DNA of 64,000 nt, taken from positions 8,081,501-8,145,500 of the forward strand of contig JBAIZL010000008.1 in NCBI GenBank assembly GCA_036971475.1. The letters are read 5' to 3'. Below the pieces are notes generated by a model. It was not told the origin of the DNA. It searched no databases and worked only from the letters and a program-made list of their open reading frames with translations. Shown here in pieces: positions 57,212 through 64,000 of the stretch. The stretch comes from Prosapia bicincta (lineage: Eukaryota > Arthropoda > Insecta > Hemiptera > Cercopidae). Numbering within the stretch: position 1 is the first letter of the stretch; each line of letters starts with the position of its first letter. The translations under genes were made by a program, and so were the position numbers.

Positions 57212-57795
57212 AATTATTGCGTAACTGAGTGAATACTTTTGAACGTACTTGCTGGCTGTTTCAAAACAATCCTTTTATTGACAAAGCTGACTTGCTACTA
57301 CCGGCGATTGCTCAAGGTTGTTGGACGTATGATTTATGAGGTTTGGTTTAAGCGGGTTGTTTTCTAAATAGTTAAATAAGATGTTAGATTTTAAATGTGT
57401 GTGTTCGTTTAAGATATGTTGCTTTTGTGTTGTATGATGTTTTAATGCTTCAAAATTTTCTGTAGTGATTAGTTTTTTTATTATGCTTCAATATGTGGAG
57501 AATATTTAAATTATTATGGTTGTTTGTGTATGTGTGTTGGGCGTTTTTTTATATGTGTTGTGTAGCTGGATTTTGGATTAATGTTTTAAATGACTACACA
57601 CACTTTGAATCTAACAACTTATTCCATTTTATAGTAAATAACCTGCTTAACCGAAACTCCTCTCTCTCTCATAAATCATACATCCAACAGCCTTGAGCAA
57701 TCGCCAAGAATAGCAGATCAGCCTTGTCAATGAGATGATTGTTTCTAAATGCGTCAGCAAGTAAGTTCAAAAGTATTCTCTTAGTTATGCAATAA
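57212..57795. mobile_element. Second foldback element, in a G9a/EHMT intron
   Basis: Same family as 21,606-22,335: outer edges taattattgcgtaactgagtgaat and tcttagttatgcaataatta, inner landmark aatatgtggagaatatttaa. The right arm is about 100 bp shorter, lacking the part mirrored by 57,430-57,490. The loop segment (gttgtgtagctggattttgg) is in the opposite orientation relative to the arms compared with the DAPIT copy. Confidence 0.6.
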
Positions 57796-58155
57796 TTACT
57801 CCTAATTTAATTTATTAAGAGTTTCAATTCCAAAGACATAAAAGAATTCTGACAATATGAGAGATAATATTCAAAAGTTTTATTCAATTCTTGTCAATGT
57901 TTCGACCATACCAAACAATGCTCATGGTCCTTCTCCAGGCAACCAATATTTTTATATTGCCACTCCCACATACACGAGTATATTAAATCAATCTAATTGA
58001 AATCAATAAATACCATTGATGTGATACAATACCAAGATTAACTTTATAATTTTATGTCTGTAAAATTGGCAATCGCTTAACTTTTGCCTTTAATGAAAAG
58101 TACAAGAATTCTAGTGGAGAACTTCAGAATATGTATGATTCTAGCCATCCTGCAT

Positions 58156-58632
58156 TTATTTAATTACATAAACAGGGTGTCTAGTAAAATAGCTTGAAGA
58201 AATTCCCTGAGTTTTCCCTGACTTTTCCTCTTTTAGATGTGTATTGAAAGCCCAGTTTACATTGGGCCCATCCATTGATTTCTGAAGGATCTTGGATAAA
58301 TCCAGACTTTGAACACCTTTTAAGAACGAATTGAGTAACTCTTTTGCTTTTGTGTCTGTAAGGAACACAGAACCAAAATATCGAGCTTTCACTTCATCCG
58401 TCTCTGCATCCCAATACCTAACACTCAAATCCATTTGGGATCTTTGTGATATTTTGTTTAAACTTTCATCAAAGCCAATTACATAGTTAGAATTTGAATT
58501 TAATGATGTCAGTAACAGGTCTTTAAAATAATTTGATAAACCGAATACAACACTATAGGAAATTTTATCTTTCTGCAATCTCATGTTCTGTTCAATGGTG
58601 CTATCAGGGAACATCCTTGGAAAGAGGCACAC
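58156..58632 (-). pseudogene. Truncated transposon-encoded protein (FDES / SMDGPNVNW type)
   Basis: Contains FPRMFPDSTIEQNM, NYVIGFDESLNKISQRSQMD, VRYWDAETDEVKARYFGS and LQKSMDGPNVNWAFNTHL. This set of motifs recurs in uncharacterised multi-copy proteins of fish, cnidarians and arthropods that behave as transposase-like genes; the two aspartates (FDES, MDGP) may be catalytic in an RNase H-like fold, by inference. The frame ends by reading through the terminal inverted repeat (YFTRHPVYVIK), so the C-terminal half was lost by internal deletion. The start Met is not the original N-terminus: similar residues precede it in another frame. Confidence 0.6.
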
Positions 58633-59307
58633 ACTACCTTCTGCATTGCGTAAAGAAGTGTTGCATTACTAAATTCACGCACCATATAATCTCTGCTTCG
58701 GTCACTTCATCTTTCAGTTTATATTTATCCTAAGGAAGGAGGGGAGGTAATAACGACATCTGCATGACGCGATTGCCCGCTATGGCAATGAAAACCGGAA
58801 CCTTCCATGTTGAAATAAACATTGTAAAAATAATCACCGTCAAATAAAACACATACTATCACGAGTCTAGACAAATAGCTGGCTACGAATGTTTACACAG
58901 CGTTCTGTGTAGTCAGAAACAGACTGAGTTACCTGTTATCCCCACCCGTCCATATGATAACACAACCACTGCGCACCCCAAGGCCACGGTCCAGGCTAAA
59001 ACTTCCCAGCTGTACCAACTCGACATATTTATTATTTATTGACATAATTCCTGAAGTCATAGCAACGGGCTTATCAAATAAATAATGGGCATCTAAATAA
59101 AGAAGAGTTATTTCCTGACTGCCCTGCCCCTAAACCAGCCCGCTGGCTTACAATACCAAATATTCGAGAGCAACGGCCACTAGTTTTGTTTCTAATCAAA
59201 TAAATATTTTCCCGATTTTTTAAAATTTTCCCTGACTTTTCCCTGAATTTTCCAGAATCTTAAAATTCCCTGACTTTTCCAGGTTTTCCCTGTCACTAGA
59301 CACCCTG
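58173..59307 (-). mobile_element. Small DNA transposon with cagggtgtctagt ends, in a G9a/EHMT intron
   Basis: Inverted ends cagggtgtctagt at both sides and a 5-bp duplication ataaa (58,168-58,172; 59,308-59,312). The inner right flank has several iterations of a ttttccctgac/ttttccctgaa motif. It carries one partial gene on the - strand. Confidence 0.75.
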
Positions 59308-59364
59308 ATAAAACAAAACATAAATTACAACTATAACTATGATAACATGGAGGAATGGGCGTAC

Positions 59365-59509
59365 TTGTAAAGATGTAATAGTTCTGTCAATATTTATGTT
59401 GGACGTAAAACAGTTTTCCATGATGTAAACAAAATCCTGAGGTTCTGACTCGTCATCCACCGAATTCACACACTGAATAGGATTAGCTTCATGTCCGCGA
59501 GTGATATCA
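59365..59509 (-). CDS. EHMT: G9a/EHMT, first visible exon (pre-SET start)
   Basis: 145 bp; acceptor attttttag, donor TTACAA|GTACGC. One base completes an upstream codon, then [35 protein letters not shown] and [13 protein letters not shown]-(S/T)-R-G-x-E-x-x-PI-x-CVN-x-VD is the start of the pre-SET region directly after the ankyrin repeats in G9a/GLP. The codon phase proves that at least one more exon lies upstream; none is recognisable up to 64,000, so the intron exceeds 4.4 kb. Confidence 0.93.
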
Positions 59510-61774
59510 CTAAAAAATAATAGATGATATTAGAAATTAATTTCATTTATTTAGTTAAACACTTAAAATTTTACATAATTCACTAATTATATGTACTAAA
59601 ATAAATTTGATTCTAGCACTTGGGAGAATGCTGACAAAAGTGAAACTTTTATAGCTACATCTACAGAAATTTTTTATCGAAAAAAAAACATTTTATCTTG
59701 CGTATTGAGAAATTACCTAAACATTTGTTATAATATAAGCAACATTAATACAGTCTTTTTACATTTAACACCAAAATTTGAACTAAAAATAATAAACTAG
59801 AGCTAATAGTTTTGCCAAAGAGCTAATAGATTTTCCAAGAACATCGCCAAAAATATGAGTTTATACATTTTTTTATTCAATATTTTTATCTTTATCTCAG
59901 GAATGTATTTAATAAAGACTAAAATTTATTGTAGTTAATAATAAAATAGTGCAGGTAACAAAAAACATTTATTAGAATTTTATTGAATACAAATTTTTTT
60001 AACTAATTCATTTGAAATTAGGTCTTAAAAAGTATCAGACAGGCGTAAGAAAGTTTTCATCTTAAAAATTGGATTAAAAATGTATATAACATAATATTGT
60101 CGTTATCTTGAATTATTTGTATAGAGATTTATCCAAATTTAAACAAATCAATATATTTATTAACTGATTAAAACTATTTAATAACCTTTTCCCTTAACAA
60201 TGTTCAATAAATAATGTAACATAACATACGAGTAAAATAACTGTTCTATATTACCTATAACATAAAACCAGCTGTTGCATGAAATCATATGTTATCATTT
60301 AATTCACTTTAAAGTGACTCATAGCATAGCCTGATGGAAATTATACTATCGCGAAAGTGTATGTTTGTGTCCAAAAATAAGGTTAACCTGACGGAAATTA
60401 TACTATCGTGAAATTGTATGTTTGTATCCAAAAATAAGGTTTTGTAGGCATCGCTATAGATGTTTTCTCCTGTAAACCTATCAGAAGCTTACAATAAAAA
60501 CAACATTTTGTTTGTTTTTTAAATTGCTTCTGCAATACATGTTAGGGGTTAACTAACATTTAAAGGTTTAGTGAGAATGTACCTTACTTAAAAACATTTT
60601 AGGTATCTGAACTTATTTTAATGATTTGAATGAACCTTAACAAAAAATTATAGAAAAAGATAATTTTCAAGACGGGCTTATGAAAAAATTGACAGGGTTG
60701 ATGATATTGAATAAAAATGAAGATTAACAGAATAAAAATTGGACATAGATTCGTTGCATAGAATAAAGAAATATTTTAATTGAACTTTAATAGTCATACT
60801 AACCAAATAGGTAGAATGTACTTCGAAGTAAATGAGCTATTTAAACAGGGTGTTACCTTCGATTTTTTCTCCTGAACTTTGTATTAAACCAATCACATAA
60901 TATGACTACTATTGGCCATGAAGATAATAAAATTATCTTGAATAACAAAATGATTAGGTTAAAGTAATTAAACTCCATAATCTGAGATATACTAAGAGGA
61001 TCATGTCATCTTTTAAATAGATTTGCATATCTGAATTATGTCCTGGAACTTGAAATAACGAGAACATAGAGATGATAGTTTTTGTCATCCATGTTACAGG
61101 TCTAACCACTACACTCTTAGAACTTGATTATGACGTACAGAAGTGTTGTACTGGTTATGGCAGATAAACCACCACAGGAAAAGTAAAAAGGTACAAAATA
61201 ATTCCCTTTGTCTAATACCTATATTAGCATTACAGTTTTATATTGGAAACCCATCAACATTCAAAAAGATTGTGTATCAAGGGGTAATTTAAAAAATGAA
61301 CCGAAGCAAATATCGCCCATCCTTTAAACTAAATGGGTACAAATTTCTCATAACAATGTCAAAACCAAAACTGCCAATAAAAAAATAGTACTAAAGGAAA
61401 TCACAGATAAATATTTAAAAAAACTCATTTATAGGAATACACGAATTTGAATACAAAAAAACAAGTCATAACCCTGAAAGAAATCTGTCACCAACATTTC
61501 GCACAACAGGACTCTTGTGGTTCATTTAAATCACATAAGGCTACATCTACCTTCTGAGCACCATATATTGAAGATATAGTAAATGGATTAAATAAATGAA
61601 CCTTAATTTATATTGAAGAAATTGATGAATCTTAACGAGCATGCAAAACAACTCGCAATAATAAATGTTGAAACATTTTTAAAGACTATGCCTGGTAGAA
61701 AGAAACCTATTTCAATTTGAAGTCAGTTCAAAAAAAAGTTTAATATTCTACCATTATTGTTCTTGAAAAAATCT
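59510..61774 (-). other. G9a/EHMT intron, no exon recognised
   Basis: No ankyrin-type coding sequence was found. A ~58-bp tandem duplication (ggaaattatactatcg.gaaa.tgtatgtttgt.tccaaaaataaggtt) is at 60,335-60,445. Confidence 0.5.
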
Positions 61775-63785
61775 GATGTTTTATTGCCCAGTGTTATTTA
61801 TCACATGAAAATAGGGTAATTTAAACCTCACAACTTTTGTCAAAAATTTGAAATTTTATTTAAAGTAAAAACCAAACTAATAATTCAACTGATTCAATCA
61901 TTACCAGAAAAAACAATGGTCCATTGTATAATAAAAAAAACTTATGTTTTATTGCCCAGTGTTATTTATCACATGAAAATAGGGTAATTTAAACCTCACA
62001 ACTTTTGTCAAAAATTTGAAATTGTATTTAAAGTAAAAACCAAACTAATAATTCCAATGATTCAATCATTACCAGAAAAAACAATGGTCCATTGTATAAT
62101 TTTAAAAAACTGATGTTTTATTGCCCAGTGTTATTTATCACATGAAAATAGGGTAATTTAAACCTCACAACTTTTGTCAAAAATTTGAAATTGTATTTAA
62201 AGTAAAAACCAAACTAATAATTCCAATGATTCAATCATTACCAGAAAAAACAATGGTTCATTGTATAATAAAAAAAAACTGATGTTTTATTGCCCAGTGT
62301 TATTTATCACATGAAAATAGGGTAATTTAAACCTCACAACTTTTGTCAAAAATTTGAAATTGTATTTAAAGTAAAAACCAAACTAATAATTCCAATGATT
62401 CAATCATTACCAGAAAAAACAATGGTCCATTGTATAATTTAAAAAAACTGATGTTTTATTGCCCAGTGTTATTTATCACATGAAAATAGGGTAATTTAAA
62501 CCTCACAGCTTTTGTCAAAAATTTGAAATTGTATTTAAAGTAAAAACCAAACTAATAATTCCAATGATTCAATCATTACCAGAAAAAACAATGGTTCATT
62601 GTATAAAAAAAAAACTGATGTTTTATTGCCCAGTGTTATTTATCACATGAAAATAGGGTAATTTAAACCTCACAACTTTTGTCAAAAATTTGAAATTGTA
62701 TTTAAAGTAAAAACCAAACTAATAATTCCAATGATTCAATCATTACCAGAAAAAACAATGGTTCATTGTATAATAAAAAAAACTGATGTTTTATTGCCCA
62801 GTGTTATTTATCACATGAAAATAGGGTAATTTAAACCTCACAACTTTCGTCAAAAATTTGAAATTGTATTTAAAGTAAAAACCAAACTAATAATTCCAAT
62901 GATTCAATCATTACCAGAAAAAACAATGGTTCATTGTATAATTAAAAAAAACTGATGTTTTATTGCCCAGTGTTATTTATCACATGAAAATAGGGTAATT
63001 TAAACCTTACAACTTTTGTCAAAAATTTGAAATTGTATTTAAAGTAAAAACCAAACTAATAATTCCAATGATTCAATCATTACCAGAAAAAACAATGGTC
63101 CATTGTATAATTTAAAAAAACTAATGTTTTATTGCCCAGTGTTATTTATCACATGAAAATAGGGTAATTTAAACCTCACAACTTTTGTCAAAAATTTGAA
63201 ATTGTATTTAAAGTAAAAACCAAACTAATAATTCCAATGATTCAATCATTACCAGAAAAAACAATGGTCCATTGTATAATTAAAAAAAACTGACGTTTTA
63301 TTGCCCAATGTTATTTATTACATGAAAATAGGGTAATTTAAACCTCACAACTTTTGTCAAAAATTTGAAATTGTATTTAAAGTAAAAACCAAACTAAGAA
63401 TTCCAATGATTCAATCATTACCAGAAAAAACAATGGTCCATTGTATAATTTAAAAAAACTGATGTTTTATTGCCCAGTGTTATTTATCACATGAAAATAG
63501 GGTAATTTAAACCTCACAGCTTTTGTCAAAAATTTGAAATTGTATTTAAAGTAAAAACCAAACTAATAATTCCAATGATTCAATCATTACCAGAAAAAAC
63601 AATGGTTCATTGTATAAAAAAAAAACTGATGTTTTATTGCCCAGTGTTATTTATCACATGAAAATAGGGTAATTTAAACCTCACAACTTTTGTCAAAAAT
63701 TTGAAATTGTATTTAAAGTAAAAACCAAACTAATAATTCCAATGATTCAATCATTACCAGAAAAAACAATGGTCCATTGTATAAT
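61775..63785. repeat. ~169-bp satellite array
   Basis: About 12 head-to-tail units of 168-170 bp, each beginning tgatgttttattgcccagtg and containing atgaaaatagggtaatttaa and ccagaaaaaacaatggt. Units differ by very few bases, mostly in the A-run between units and the ggtcc/ggttc site. Two successive units (starting about 62,280 and 62,450) recur together around 63,290-63,630, suggesting a higher-order repeat. Part of the presumed intron upstream of the first visible G9a exon. Confidence 0.95.
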
Positions 63786-64000
63786 AGAATACAAGGCTAT
63801 AATTTAGTCAAAATGCTTACAGGATGTTGCTGCCTTAACATATTCAATCATCTTTTGTTATGTTTACTTCAACTAGGGATAGGCTGATTCCTAAAATTTT
63901 TGATTCCTTTTTCGATTCTAAAAATTTTTTCTCGATTCTTTCAAGTTATATAGGCCTGCATGATATTCTCTAATAATGAATTTAGTTAACATTTTGATCA

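Noticed and set aside
61775..63785. Regular repeats considered as CRISPR
   Set aside because: Units are contiguous with no variable spacers and the genome is eukaryotic; this is a satellite.
1..64000. tRNA, rRNA or snRNA genes
   Set aside because: No recognisable cloverleaf boxes or rRNA segments were seen by eye; a tRNAscan or Rfam run would be needed to exclude them fully.

Overview
This is a 64-kb piece of an AT-rich animal nuclear genome, almost certainly an arthropod and most likely an insect; the order cannot be settled from the sequence. Two host genes are recognisable from spliced exons with consensus splice sites. On the + strand (21.3-24.6 kb) is the small ATP-synthase subunit DAPIT (subunit k), with two coding exons separated by a 3.0-kb intron. 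On the - strand (49.3-59.5 kb) are the last six coding exons of a G9a/EHMT-type histone H3K9 methyltransferase: pre-SET, SET and post-SET. Its ankyrin-repeat and N-terminal exons must lie beyond the right edge.

Nearly everything else recognisable is mobile or repetitive DNA. 0.2-6.3 kb: a decayed Tigger/pogo element, a gene-less AT-rich stretch, a hAT-like remnant, and a 75-bp satellite. 6.3-11.1 kb: a nearly complete LOA-type LINE (ORF1, then ORF2 with endonuclease, reverse transcriptase and RNase H) that jumped into the satellite. 11.1-17.7 kb: the rest of the satellite, a Penelope-like (PLE) remnant, and a second, internally deleted LINE copy sitting in a ~0.9-kb repeat. 19-23 kb: PLE remnants, some inside the DAPIT intron. 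27-36 kb: a dense cluster with a Helitron helicase fragment, a mariner that is intact except for one frameshift and a short internal gap, and three PLEs. Two of these are related - strand copies with GIY-YIG endonucleases, and a third family on the + strand lies between them. 36-48.5 kb: a short PLE derivative, mariner-family fossils, TA microsatellites, a decayed LINE with a restriction-like endonuclease, and an old PLE. 50.7-51.9 kb: a mariner whose 3' end is an inverted copy of its own 5' end. 57-59.3 kb: a foldback element and a small DNA transposon, both inside the G9a/EHMT gene. 61.8-63.8 kb: a ~169-bp satellite upstream of the first visible G9a exon.

The most interesting shared signal is at the ends of the PLE-type elements. 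Several independent families carry compact hammerhead-ribozyme-like modules with a tiny stem III that is often palindromic. Two look canonical in the core boxes, one looks decayed, and at least three families share an altered core in which the C3-G8 pair is replaced by U3-A8. Hammerheads in PLE terminal repeats are known; the altered-core set is the part most worth testing.
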